A stretch of 64,000 nt of DNA from CALANV01 sp036381615 (lineage in GTDB: Bacteria; Pseudomonadota; Alphaproteobacteria; CACIAM-22H2), in NCBI GenBank assembly GCA_036381615.1, contig DASVCL010000012.1, forward strand, positions 62,001 through 126,000. The letters run 5' to 3'. The notes beneath the pieces are model-generated. The model saw only the letters and a program-made list of their open reading frames with translations. It did no database searches and was not told where the DNA came from. A program made the position numbers and the translations under genes. This document shows positions 24,668 through 33,102 of this stretch, one piece after another (positions within the stretch are counted from its first letter, which is position 1; the number at the start of each line of letters is the position of its first letter).

Positions 24668-24981
24668 CGGCGATCGGACCCGGCGCCGGCGCCCCTAGGT
24701 CAGACCACAGCTTCCGCGGCATCTCGGTCGTGATGCGACCGTCGATGTACTCGCCCTGCGCAACGCGTCTCCCTGAACTTCGTCGGATAAGCGCTGCTAG
24801 TGGATTTCCTACCGGCCATGCTCGCCCGAACGACCGGGACCGTTTTCGGTTCCAAGGTGCCCCCGTCCGGCTGCGACAACACGAGATGCGAAAGGACGAG
24901 CCTGTTTCGTGCAACCAAAGCTCAAAGGCGGCGTTTAGTCGCGCATCGGAGGCTTATGACCAACACAGGAGTTGCAGACAC
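24668..24981. other. Intergenic region between ligD remnant and PRC-barrel gene 2
   Basis: About 314 bases. It holds the minus-strand EcfG-type promoter at 24829-24853. No matching plus-strand element was found for the PRC-barrel gene. Minus-strand frames here do not show ligase motifs. Confidence 0.5.
24829..24853 (-). promoter_or_regulatory. EcfG-type stress promoter of the ligD locus
   Basis: Minus-strand GGAAC, 16 bases, then CGTT. It points at the ligase remnant and polymerase gene, about 330 bases before the ATG at 24498. The long leader covers the decayed ligase region. Confidence 0.65.
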
Positions 24982-25443
24982 ATGCGTAAGTTAATCTTTT
25001 CCAGCGCACTCGGCATGGCTCTGGCGGTTTCTGGCGCCGCCTTTGCGCAGACCACCGGTCAACCTGGACCGGGCGGCGGGCCTCCGACGACACAACCAGC
25101 ACCGTCGGGAGCGCGTGGCACGACGGCGGAGGAACGCTCGGGGACGGCAACTCAACGTGGGTCCGTCTTTACCCCCAGCGGTGAGGTTCTGCTGAGCAAT
25201 CTGATCGGCATGGACGTCAAAAATGCCGAGGGCGACAACATCGGTGAAATCGACGAGATACTGATGGGCAAGGATGGAAAGGTGTCGCATGCGATCCTGT
25301 CCGTCGGCGGCTTTCTCGGCGTCGGCGAGCGGCACGTCCAGGTGCCGTTCAGCGAGATTCAGATTCAGCCCGATGGCCGCCAGGTGACTTACAACACCAC
25401 GAAGGACGCCCTCAAGCAGCAGCCCGAATACAAGATCAGATGA
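24982..25443 (+). CDS. Exported PRC-barrel domain protein
   Basis: The 153-residue product has a signal peptide (MRKLIFSSALGMALAVSGAA, cut near AFA-Q), then a low-complexity Pro/Gly/Thr linker of about 40 residues and a PRC-barrel domain. Domain blocks are LLSNLIGMDVKNAEGDNIGE and ILSVGGFLGVGERHVQVPF. The protein ends in Q-Q-P-E-Y-K-I-R. AGGAG lies nine bases before the ATG; an upstream frame from 24730 is spurious. It is predicted to be periplasmic. It is a paralogue of the PRC-barrel proteins at 21036 and 47610. Family function is not defined. A hairpin terminator follows the stop codon. Confidence 0.82.
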   Translation: MRKLIFSSALGMALAVSGAAFAQTTGQPGPGGGPPTTQPAPSGARGTTAEERSGTATQRGSVFTPSGEVLLSNLIGMDVKNAEGDNIGEIDEILMGKDGKVSHAILSVGGFLGVGERHVQVPFSEIQIQPDGRQVTYNTTKDALKQQPEYKIR

Positions 25444-25451
25444 TGCCGGGA

Positions 25452-25482
25452 CCGGGCGGTGGGTCTGATGCCCATCGCCCGG
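25452..25482 (+). terminator. Probable intrinsic terminator after PRC-barrel gene 2
   Basis: CCGGGCG pairs with CGCCCGG and, after one mismatch, TGGG with CCCA, leaving a seven-base loop. It lies nine bases after the stop codon at 25443. No clear T-run follows, so termination strength is uncertain. Confidence 0.5.
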
Positions 25483-25493
25483 CGTAAACCCAA

Positions 25494-25518
25494 GGAACCC
25501 TGCGGCCACGGTTGCGTT
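25494..25518 (+). promoter_or_regulatory. EcfG-type stress promoter of DUF1328 gene
   Basis: GGAAC, 16 bases, then CGTT, ending 50 bases before the ATG at 25569 and just after the terminator of the preceding gene. Confidence 0.75.
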
Positions 25519-25568
25519 TATTGCAAAGGCGTGCCCGACGGAGATGACCCTATTCCAAGAGGTGCATC

Positions 25569-25739
25569 ATGCTTTATTGGGCAGTGGTGTTCTTGATTAT
25601 CGCGCTGGTGGCCGGTCTGTTCGGCTTTGGCGGCATTGCTTCGACCGCCGCCAGCATCGCACAGATTCTGTTTTTCCTGTTCCTCGTCTTCTTTGTCATC
25701 GCCCTGATCGTCGGGCTCGTACGGCGCGGGCGGCCTTAG
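25569..25739 (+). CDS. DUF1328 small membrane protein (YtjA-like)
   Basis: This 56-residue protein reads MLYWAVVFLIIALVAGLFGF, then GGIASTAASIAQILFFLFLV and a second membrane span, and closes with VGLVRRGRP. This is the DUF1328/YtjA pattern of two helices with a short G-F-G-G-I-A loop. AGAGG lies seven bases before the ATG. It is inner-membrane and of unknown function; family members are often in stress and envelope regulons. An exact EcfG-type promoter precedes it. The DUF883 gene follows by 40 bases and may be co-transcribed. Confidence 0.88.
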   Translation: MLYWAVVFLIIALVAGLFGFGGIASTAASIAQILFFLFLVFFVIALIVGLVRRGRP

Positions 25740-25779
25740 CCGAGCCCCCCACGTTGACATAAACTCCGGAGGAGGCGAC

Positions 25780-26142
25780 ATGCCTGCCAATGCAGAGCCG
25801 AACATGGGTCCGGAAAGCACCGGCGCTGGCGCTAACGAGCCGCAGCGGGACATTGCGATTGAAAGGCTCAAGTCCGATCTGCGTTCGCTTCGGCACGATC
25901 TCGAATCCGCTGCCCGAACCGTCAATGAACTCAGCGCGTCTGCAGCGACAGAGGCGATGAGCCAGGCTCAAGCCCAAATGGAGCAGCTCCGCGCACGACT
26001 CGATGAGCTTGCCGCCGAAGCGCGCGCGTACGGCAGCGAGACGGCCGAAGCAGTTCGGCAACACGTCCAGGAGCGGCCTTTCGCGAGCCTGGCGATCGCC
26101 ATGGTGACCGGCTTCGTGCTTGCCCACCTGATGCGTCGATAG
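25780..26142 (+). CDS. DUF883 (ElaB/YqjD-like) membrane-anchored protein
   Basis: The 120-residue product has a long charged helical region from about residue 20 to 95 and a C-terminal membrane anchor ERPFASLAIAMVTGFVLAHL followed by MRR. This is the layout of the ElaB/YqjD/DUF883 family, some of which bind ribosomes and tether them to the inner membrane in stationary phase. GGAGGAGG lies close upstream of the ATG. It is 40 bases downstream of the DUF1328 gene and converges on treY 17 bases later. A role in stress or stationary-phase ribosome handling is known for relatives and only inferred here. Confidence 0.8.
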   Translation: MPANAEPNMGPESTGAGANEPQRDIAIERLKSDLRSLRHDLESAARTVNELSASAATEAMSQAQAQMEQLRARLDELAAEARAYGSETAEAVRQHVQERPFASLAIAMVTGFVLAHLMRR

Positions 26143-26159
26143 TCGGCCGCTTGAGGCGC

Positions 26160-29051
26160 TCACACCAGAACGGCCACCGGCAGCTGCGCGAACACCTCGC
26201 TGACCGCGATCCTTCCATTTCGTGCATCGATGGCACGACCCGTTATCGCATCGTGCCGGCACTGCCCCCCGACATCGTCGATTGCGATCTCCGTCGCCGC
26301 CCAACGATGTCCACCGTCAAAGACCATGTCCGCTTCACCCCATAGCCGGGCAAAAAGCCGGCCTACCACGATCACGGCCATCCGGTCGCCGTGGCTTCGC
26401 GCGAATGCGATCGTGTGTGCGGCCGCCTGACCCTGGACTTCGATGGGGATATAGGTTCCGTACGTAAATATCTGCGGCTGACTCTGCCGGATCGCGAGGA
26501 GGCGGCGGATCAAGGCCAGCTTGATACGCCCGTCTGCCCAATTCTCCAGAAGCGGCCGCCAGTCGCGAACCGTCTCCAGCTCCGCCAACAACGATGCACG
26601 GCCGTCGAAATCGACCGGCCGGCGATTGTCAGGATCCACAAGTGAGAAGTCCCAGAGTTCGCTCCCGCGATACAGGTCCGGGATGCCGGGACACGTCAGT
26701 TTCAGCGTCGTCTGGACGAGGCTGTTCAGCATTCCGAAGAAGGCGACCTGCGCCGCAAACGGCAGAAAGTCGTCGAGAAACGGGTTCGGCCGGCCCGTAT
26801 CCACCAGATCGGTCATGAAACGGGTGCAGGCGGCCTCGTACGGCTCGTTCGGGCGGCTCCAGCTCGAGCGGGTCTTGGCTTCGCGAAGCGCCTTCACCGT
26901 ATACTGGCGCAAGCGGTCCTGAAACGTCTCCAGCGCAGGTCCGGGTTCCGGCTTCCGCGACAACCATTCGGCCGGCCAGGCGCCGATCAGAGCCTGATAG
27001 AATAAGTATTCGTCGTTCCGCGACGGTGCCCGCCTGCCATCGATCTCCGACCGCCTGAACCGGTTGAGAACCGACCAGCGTTCGACTCTTTCCGCCCACG
27101 TGGCGTGCTTTTCCGGGAGTACGTCGATACGCGCTCGTGCGTCCTCGCCGCGCTTCGTGTCATGGGTCGCCGTAGCCAGCATGGAATGCGGCCAGTTCCT
27201 CGCGCGCTCCTCATTTGCCCTGTGAAAAGCCGCGACCGAGATGCCGAACTGGCGAGGATCCCCGCCGACCTCATTCAGCGAGATCAGCCGATGGTAGCGG
27301 TAGAATGCGGTGTCTTCCAGCGACTTCGCCGTTACGGGCCCGGTATACTGCTGGAACTTCATCGCGAAGCGCAGCAGCTCGGCGCGTCGCGGCAAACCCA
27401 GCGGCCCCTGGTGCTCGGCAACCAGCGCCTGACGGATGAAGTCGAAGATTTCCGGGTCGGGTGCAAGCCAGCGCTTCTTTGCCTGGCTTATCGCCCAGTC
27501 GATGTCACGCGCATCCTCGGCCGTTACGCCTTGTTCGGTCACGTAGGTGCGGTAGACCGGGAAACAGGCGACAATCTCCTTGAGCGCATCCCGGAGACGG
27601 AAGCGCGTGAAATCGCGCGTCCGCCAGTCCTGTTCCGCCAGCCGGTCGAGCTGATTCGCGAGGACGGCAAGCTCGCTAGCGAGAGCCGTGTCGATGATCA
27701 GCTTTTTCGCCGTATAGAGGATTTCGTCGAAATCGAAACGCCGCTTGACGAAACGAAAATATGCCTCGGTCATCGGCCGCTCGCCTTCCGGATCGACGAG
27801 GACACCATTGACGAGGTTCAGGAACTCGTATCCGGTCGTTCCTTGGACCGGCCATGAATCCCGTAGCCGCTCGTGACGCGCGAGAATCTTCTCGACGATG
27901 ATGTAGAACAGCCCGGACCGCGAAGACATCGCGTCGGATCGATCGTCGGGTGAAATCGGTTGCGGCGCCACCTGCTGGGCAAGCCTCTGCAATGCCGCGC
28001 AATAGGCCGCAGGATCGAAAAGGCCGTCGATGTGATCGAGGCGCAACCCGTGTATGCAACCGTCCGCAATGAGGCGGCCGATCAACCGGTGCATCTCGGC
28101 AAACAATCTCGGATTTTCCGGGCGGATTCCGGCGAGATCGTTGATCTCGAAGAACCGCCGGTAATTGATCTCGTCCGCGGCGGCGCGCCAGTAACAGACG
28201 CGATAGAACTGACGCTCGATCAGGTTGTGCAGGCGCACGAACGTATCAGGGCGGCCGGGCTCGCCGTTGTAGAGGTCGGCGGCCTCCACCAGCAATCGCC
28301 TGACGTCAGGTTGCTCCAAGGCCACGCGGGACAAGTCGGACTTGAGGCGCTGCACTCGGTCACGGGCCTCTCCCCGCCGGATGCGGGAGCGTGGCGTCGC
28401 GGAAAATGCGGCGAACTCGCCCGCGAACCGCTCGAGCGTCTCTCCGGCCGGCCCGGCAGGCGCAAGGCGCGCATCACTCAGGCGTCGACGGATGATCGAG
28501 GCGTAGTCGCGCGGCCGTACCGGAAACCGGTTCTCGAAATACCAGATACTGAATCCACCGTATTCGACGTCGAACCTGAGTTGCAGCTCACCGCGTTCCA
28601 GTACGACGCCGTACTGATCCCCGAGCACCGGGAGCAGTACCTTTCCCGGAAAGCTTCGTCGCAAGGCGCTCCAGTCGATGTCGAAGTAATCCGCGTAAGG
28701 CGAGGATTCGCCCCATTCGAGGACATCGAGCCACCATGCATTGTCCGTCTTTCCTACGCCCATGTGATTCGGGATGAAATCGAGGATCTGCCCCATGCCA
28801 TGCGCGTGCAGTACCCGGCAAAATCTCGAAAAGCTCTCCGGCGAACCGATCTCGGGGTTGAGCGCGTTGTGGTCGATTATGTCGTATCCGTGTGAACTGC
28901 CGGGGCGCGCCTTGAGATACGACGATGCATAGACATGCGTCACCCCAAGCGCCGCCAGATACGGGACGAGGGCGGCCGCGTGATCGAACGTGAACTCGCG
29001 GTTGAACTGCAATCGGTACGAGGCGAGCGGAATTCGCGGAGGCGTACCCAT
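26160..29051 (-). CDS. treY: Malto-oligosyltrehalose synthase TreY
   Basis: TreY (GH13) isomerises the reducing-end alpha-1,4 bond of malto-oligosaccharides to an alpha,alpha-1,1 bond, making maltooligosyltrehalose for TreZ. The 963-residue product has the N-terminal PLASYRLQFNREFTFDHAAA, the family signature. YDIIDHNALNPEIGS, catalytic GLRLDHIDGLFDP (nucleophile Asp) and the later ATHDTKRGEDARARI follow. YRGSELWDFSLVDPDNRRPV lies near the end. Its length is in the upper range for the family. It is the last gene of the minus-strand trehalose/glucan operon, 8 bases after malQ, and ends 17 bases from the convergent DUF883 gene. Confidence 0.95.
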   Translation of the reverse strand: MGTPPRIPLASYRLQFNREFTFDHAAALVPYLAALGVTHVYASSYLKARPGSSHGYDIIDHNALNPEIGSPESFSRFCRVLHAHGMGQILDFIPNHMGVGKTDNAWWLDVLEWGESSPYADYFDIDWSALRRSFPGKVLLPVLGDQYGVVLERGELQLRFDVEYGGFSIWYFENRFPVRPRDYASIIRRRLSDARLAPAGPAGETLERFAGEFAAFSATPRSRIRRGEARDRVQRLKSDLSRVALEQPDVRRLLVEAADLYNGEPGRPDTFVRLHNLIERQFYRVCYWRAAADEINYRRFFEINDLAGIRPENPRLFAEMHRLIGRLIADGCIHGLRLDHIDGLFDPAAYCAALQRLAQQVAPQPISPDDRSDAMSSRSGLFYIIVEKILARHERLRDSWPVQGTTGYEFLNLVNGVLVDPEGERPMTEAYFRFVKRRFDFDEILYTAKKLIIDTALASELAVLANQLDRLAEQDWRTRDFTRFRLRDALKEIVACFPVYRTYVTEQGVTAEDARDIDWAISQAKKRWLAPDPEIFDFIRQALVAEHQGPLGLPRRAELLRFAMKFQQYTGPVTAKSLEDTAFYRYHRLISLNEVGGDPRQFGISVAAFHRANEERARNWPHSMLATATHDTKRGEDARARIDVLPEKHATWAERVERWSVLNRFRRSEIDGRRAPSRNDEYLFYQALIGAWPAEWLSRKPEPGPALETFQDRLRQYTVKALREAKTRSSWSRPNEPYEAACTRFMTDLVDTGRPNPFLDDFLPFAAQVAFFGMLNSLVQTTLKLTCPGIPDLYRGSELWDFSLVDPDNRRPVDFDGRASLLAELETVRDWRPLLENWADGRIKLALIRRLLAIRQSQPQIFTYGTYIPIEVQGQAAAHTIAFARSHGDRMAVIVVGRLFARLWGEADMVFDGGHRWAATEIAIDDVGGQCRHDAITGRAIDARNGRIAVSEVFAQLPVAVLV

Positions 29052-29059
29052 GCCTCTAC

Positions 29060-31246
29060 CTACGATCCGTGCGGCAACGGCCGTTCCTCGGCCAGTATCC
29101 CCACGGCGCGTCTCACCCTCTGGTCTTGCCTGATTCCACTGATGTCGACCGGCAGACGGCGCCGCCAGTTGGGATGCTCGTGAAGCGTGCCCGGCAGATT
29201 GGCCTGCTCCTTCACCCCGAGAAGATCCTCGAGTCCCACCATCAGGACCCGGCAGGGCGTACGCGCGAGGAAGCGCAAAATGGCCTCGAACGGTACCTCA
29301 TTCGGGTCGCAGGCTTCATCGAGCAGTCCCGTACGTTGGAGCGTTTCGACGAGCGCCGCACGATCACGGTGCCGCGCCTGCCGTTCGTTCTCGATCGCCT
29401 CCAAACTCGCGTATGCGTTGATGCGCACCCGTTCCTCGATGTCGACGCCGGCCCAATAGCCCCAGACCGTCGGCAGATCATGCGTCGTAATGGAAACAAG
29501 CGCATCGGGCGGATAATCGTTCGGCGGACGAAACTGTCCTTGCGAATCGCGTTCGAAGTACAGCAGACAGTACGACAGCAGGCCGGCCCGGCGCATGGCC
29601 GGTTGGAATCCTTCCGGCAGGGTGCCGAGATCCTCGCCGATGACAAGACATTGGTTCCGCCAGCTCTCGAGCGCCACGACGCCGACCATCTCGTCGAAGG
29701 GATAGGCAACGTAGGCGCCTTCCGACGGGCTTCGCCCCTCGGGAATCCAAAATAGCCGCATCAAACCGAGAACATGGTCGATGCGCAGTGCGCCGGCCCA
29801 TCGCATGTTCGCACGCAACAGTTCGGCAAACGGAGCGAAGGCCTGCTGACGCAAGGCTGCGGTATTCAGCGGCGGTAATCCCCAGTTCTGCCCGTTACGG
29901 TTCCACAGATCCGGCGGCGCGCCAATCGTGGCGCCGACCGCGACGAGTTGTGGTGCCGCCCACGCGTCGCCCCCGGCCGCATCGGTCCCGACGGCCAGAT
30001 CGAGATAGAGCCCGATCGGCATGCCGCCCGTCCGCGCCGCTTCGGCACAACGCGCGAGCTGAAGCTCGGCCTGCCATTGCAGATAGATGAAGAACTCGAC
30101 TTCCTCTGCCTTCTCGCGGGCGAATTCAGCGACGTCAGCGGAATCCGGCGAGTGATACTCCGGTGGCCACCGGCGCCAATCGCGCAGCCAGGTCTCGCGC
30201 TCGCCGAGCGACTCCCGCAGCGCCTGGAATACCGCGAACCGCTCCAGCGCCGGATTGCGCGACAGTCTGTATTCATCGAAAGCTCTGCGACGAACACCGT
30301 CCGCCGGCTCACGCCGCCGAAACGAGCGATGGAGCAGCTCCAGAACGGGGCGCTTGAGTGCCGTCACGCCGCGATAGTCGACGAGCGGCGCTTCACGGAC
30401 GCGGGTGAGTTCCGCCTGGAATCCGGGAGACGCGATCAGGCGTTGGGCCTCATCGCACGCGGCAAAATCCTCTATCGCTTCGACGTCGAGGTAGAGCGGA
30501 TTGAGGAAATTCCGACTCGAGGGAGAGTACGGGCTGATATGATCCGGGTCGTCCAGGAACAAGGCGTGGAGCGGGTTGACCCCGACTGCTGCCGCGCCGG
30601 CGCTTGCCGCCCACGACATGAGCTCTCGCAAATCGGAAAAATCGCCAATGCCCCAGCTTCGCGACGACCGCAGGCCGTAGAGTTGAACCGCAATACCCCA
30701 TATCCGGCCGCCTTGCTCGAGTACCGGCGGCCAGAATGCACGCTCTGGCGTCACAATGATCGTCGTGGCGCCCGTCAAACGACCGTGCGGCCCTTCGAGT
30801 ACCAGGTCGAGCGCATGATAGCCGGGGGAAAGGCGCTGCGGTAAATCGAGCCGGCGGCGCTCGTAAGCCTTCTCGCCCAAAGCCATGCGTTCCGACAACG
30901 CGAGCTGAGCGACGGCAATGTCTGCAGCGTGCCGAGATCCCTGTTCCTCCGTCAATGTCCACCGGATCTGCCCGGTCACGTTCTCCTGAGAAACGATGAC
31001 AGTCACGAACTTCGGCGCATCCTCGCGCAGGACGACCACCGGGTCGGCGATTGACGCTGCGGCTCTGCGGTCCAACTCCGCGAGTGCCCACTCGACATCT
31101 TTCCGACTGGCGACACGAATGCCGAATACCGACAGCAGCGCGCGCTTCGTCTGATCGGGAACGATCCGAAAGACGCCTTCCTGGTCCCAGTACGCATGGC
31201 CGATCCCGAGCCGCTCCGCCAGAGTGTCGATCGGATCGGTCGTCAC
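29060..31246 (-). CDS. malQ: 4-alpha-glucanotransferase MalQ
   Basis: MalQ (GH77) transfers alpha-1,4-glucan segments between oligosaccharides (amylomaltase/disproportionating enzyme). The 728-residue product holds ALRIDHVLGLMRLFWIPEG (nucleophile Asp), VIGEDLGTLPEGF (acid/base Glu) and ITTHDLPTVWGYWAG (third catalytic Asp). LYGLRSSRSWGIGDFSDL near residue 200 is typical of the longer MalQ form with an N-terminal extension. I chose the GTG at 31246, with AGAGG upstream. It overlaps the treZ stop as GTGA, so the two are translationally coupled. In this operon it probably recycles short maltodextrins released by GlgX and TreZ. Confidence 0.93.
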   Translation of the reverse strand: MTTDPIDTLAERLGIGHAYWDQEGVFRIVPDQTKRALLSVFGIRVASRKDVEWALAELDRRAAASIADPVVVLREDAPKFVTVIVSQENVTGQIRWTLTEEQGSRHAADIAVAQLALSERMALGEKAYERRRLDLPQRLSPGYHALDLVLEGPHGRLTGATTIIVTPERAFWPPVLEQGGRIWGIAVQLYGLRSSRSWGIGDFSDLRELMSWAASAGAAAVGVNPLHALFLDDPDHISPYSPSSRNFLNPLYLDVEAIEDFAACDEAQRLIASPGFQAELTRVREAPLVDYRGVTALKRPVLELLHRSFRRREPADGVRRRAFDEYRLSRNPALERFAVFQALRESLGERETWLRDWRRWPPEYHSPDSADVAEFAREKAEEVEFFIYLQWQAELQLARCAEAARTGGMPIGLYLDLAVGTDAAGGDAWAAPQLVAVGATIGAPPDLWNRNGQNWGLPPLNTAALRQQAFAPFAELLRANMRWAGALRIDHVLGLMRLFWIPEGRSPSEGAYVAYPFDEMVGVVALESWRNQCLVIGEDLGTLPEGFQPAMRRAGLLSYCLLYFERDSQGQFRPPNDYPPDALVSITTHDLPTVWGYWAGVDIEERVRINAYASLEAIENERQARHRDRAALVETLQRTGLLDEACDPNEVPFEAILRFLARTPCRVLMVGLEDLLGVKEQANLPGTLHEHPNWRRRLPVDISGIRQDQRVRRAVGILAEERPLPHGS

Positions 31247-33090
31247 CGCCGTACACCTCTGCCGGTAATGAACCAGGCAACCGACCATGGCGGCAGCCGG
31301 ACCGTGCTGCCCGCGGCCGGAATGTCCGGATGCGTTGCGAAGACGAGGCGCCCCTGCGGGAGACTTGTCGCCGGCGGACCGGCTTCATCGGACAGCTGCG
31401 CAACCAGCTCGAGTCCGTCGCCATCGTCCATCTGCCATCGTACATGGAGCATTCCACCGTCGCGGACGCCGTAGGTGCCGGCGCCACCCGCAATGCCCTT
31501 GAGACGCGGCACGATCTCCCGCATGCGCAGGTCGAGCAGCCGTCTGTAGTATGCCAGCATCTCCTTATGCGGCGATCGTTCCCGCTCCGCCCAGTTCAGT
31601 CGCGCCGACAGGAACGTAGCCAACGCCGTGGGATCGGGAATCCGATCGCGTGCGCCTGGATCCTGGAACTCCTTGAAGCGCGCGAACTCGAGCCGTCGCC
31701 CCTCCCGCACCTTTTCGGCAAGCTCGGGGCCGAAATCGCAGAAAAACGGAAACGGCGTGGATGCCGCCCATTCCTCGCCCATGAACAGAAGCGGCGGCGA
31801 CGGCGCCAGGAGATAAATGGCCACGGCCGCGCGCACCGCCTCCTGCGATGCAATCTGCGTTATTCGTGCCCCAAAGGCTGTGTTGCCGACCTGATCGTGG
31901 TTCTGCAGGAACGAAACGAATGCCGTCGGGGAAAGATGCCCGCTTGGCTCCCCTCTTCGCTTCCCGCCGCGGTGCTCGGACGGCTCGCCTTGATAGCTGA
32001 AACCTTCGGCCAGCGCACGCCCGAGCCAACGTACCGGTTTTTCCCCATAATCGGCGTAATACCCATCGCGGACGCCGGTAATCGCGACATGCAGCGCGTG
32101 ATGAACATCGTCGTTCCATTGCGCATCGTAGAGGCCGCGTCGTCCTGACGCATACTGCAGGAGCGTGGCGGCGTTATTGTCGTTCTCGAGCACGAGATGC
32201 ACGTGCCGGTCCGAAAAATGCCGGCGGACCGTGTCGGCCAGCTCGACGAGAATGTTCGGAGCGCTGTCGTCGATGATGGCATGGACCGCATCGAGCCGCA
32301 GGCCGTCGATATTGTATTCCTCGAGCCAGTAGAGCGCGTTGTGGATCATGAAATCGCGCACCACGCGTCTGTGTTCGCCGTCATAGTTGATTGCCGCGCC
32401 CCATGGGGTGTGATGCCGCTCGGTAAAGAACGGCTTCGCATAGGCGCCAAGGTAGTTTCCTTCCGGGCCGAAATGGTTGTAGACGACATCGAGAAACACC
32501 ATCAGCCCCCGCCGGTGCGCCGCTTCGACGAGAAGCTTGAGATCGTTCGGACGTCCATATGCGCCATCGGGCGCGAAGAGATAAACGCCGTCGTATCCCC
32601 AGTTGTGCCGTCCGGGCGCCTCGGCCAACGGCATGAGTTCGATGGCCGTGACGCCGAGCCCGATCAAATGGTCGAAGTGTTCGATGGCGCCGGCGTAAGA
32701 GCCGCTTCGACTGAACGTGCCGACATGAAGCTCATACAGAGTCGTTTCATCCCACGGACGCCCGTGCCAGTCGTCGTCCTCCCAATCGAACTCCGTTGGA
32801 TCGACGACAATGCTCCAGCCGTGAACATCCCCGGCCTGATCCCGCGAGGCAGGATCGGGAACCGCCATGTTGTCGTCGATGACATACATGTAGCGGCTTC
32901 CGGGTCTGGCCGCGTCCGTCGTGAGCTCGAACCACCCCTCGCCCATGTCATGCATCGGCAAAATGCGGCCCGACCCGCCCGTGTTGAGCTGGAGGCTGAC
33001 GCGCCCGGCCGACGGGGCCCACAGCCGGAAGCGAACGGCGCCGTCGTCCAGGACGGAGGCGCCGAACGGCATCTCGTGGCGACGTTTCAT
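31243..33090 (-). CDS. treZ: Malto-oligosyltrehalose trehalohydrolase TreZ
   Basis: TreZ (GH13) releases trehalose from maltooligosyltrehalose. The 615-residue product starts with a CBM48-like domain (MPFGASVLDDGAVRFRLWAP). It then has ELHVGTFSRSGSYAGAIEH, the characteristic VYNHFGPEGNYLGAYAKPFF, catalytic DGLRLDAVHAIID, LVLENDNNAATLL and the FLQNHDQVGN histidine/aspartate block. Its length fits the family. An internal ATG six codons in (33072) is an alternative start. It is 12 bases after glgX and coupled to malQ. With TreY it forms the glycogen-to-trehalose route. Confidence 0.94.
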   Translation of the reverse strand: MKRRHEMPFGASVLDDGAVRFRLWAPSAGRVSLQLNTGGSGRILPMHDMGEGWFELTTDAARPGSRYMYVIDDNMAVPDPASRDQAGDVHGWSIVVDPTEFDWEDDDWHGRPWDETTLYELHVGTFSRSGSYAGAIEHFDHLIGLGVTAIELMPLAEAPGRHNWGYDGVYLFAPDGAYGRPNDLKLLVEAAHRRGLMVFLDVVYNHFGPEGNYLGAYAKPFFTERHHTPWGAAINYDGEHRRVVRDFMIHNALYWLEEYNIDGLRLDAVHAIIDDSAPNILVELADTVRRHFSDRHVHLVLENDNNAATLLQYASGRRGLYDAQWNDDVHHALHVAITGVRDGYYADYGEKPVRWLGRALAEGFSYQGEPSEHRGGKRRGEPSGHLSPTAFVSFLQNHDQVGNTAFGARITQIASQEAVRAAVAIYLLAPSPPLLFMGEEWAASTPFPFFCDFGPELAEKVREGRRLEFARFKEFQDPGARDRIPDPTALATFLSARLNWAERERSPHKEMLAYYRRLLDLRMREIVPRLKGIAGGAGTYGVRDGGMLHVRWQMDDGDGLELVAQLSDEAGPPATSLPQGRLVFATHPDIPAAGSTVRLPPWSVAWFITGRGVRR

Positions 33091-33102
33091 CGAAAGCAGC
33101 AG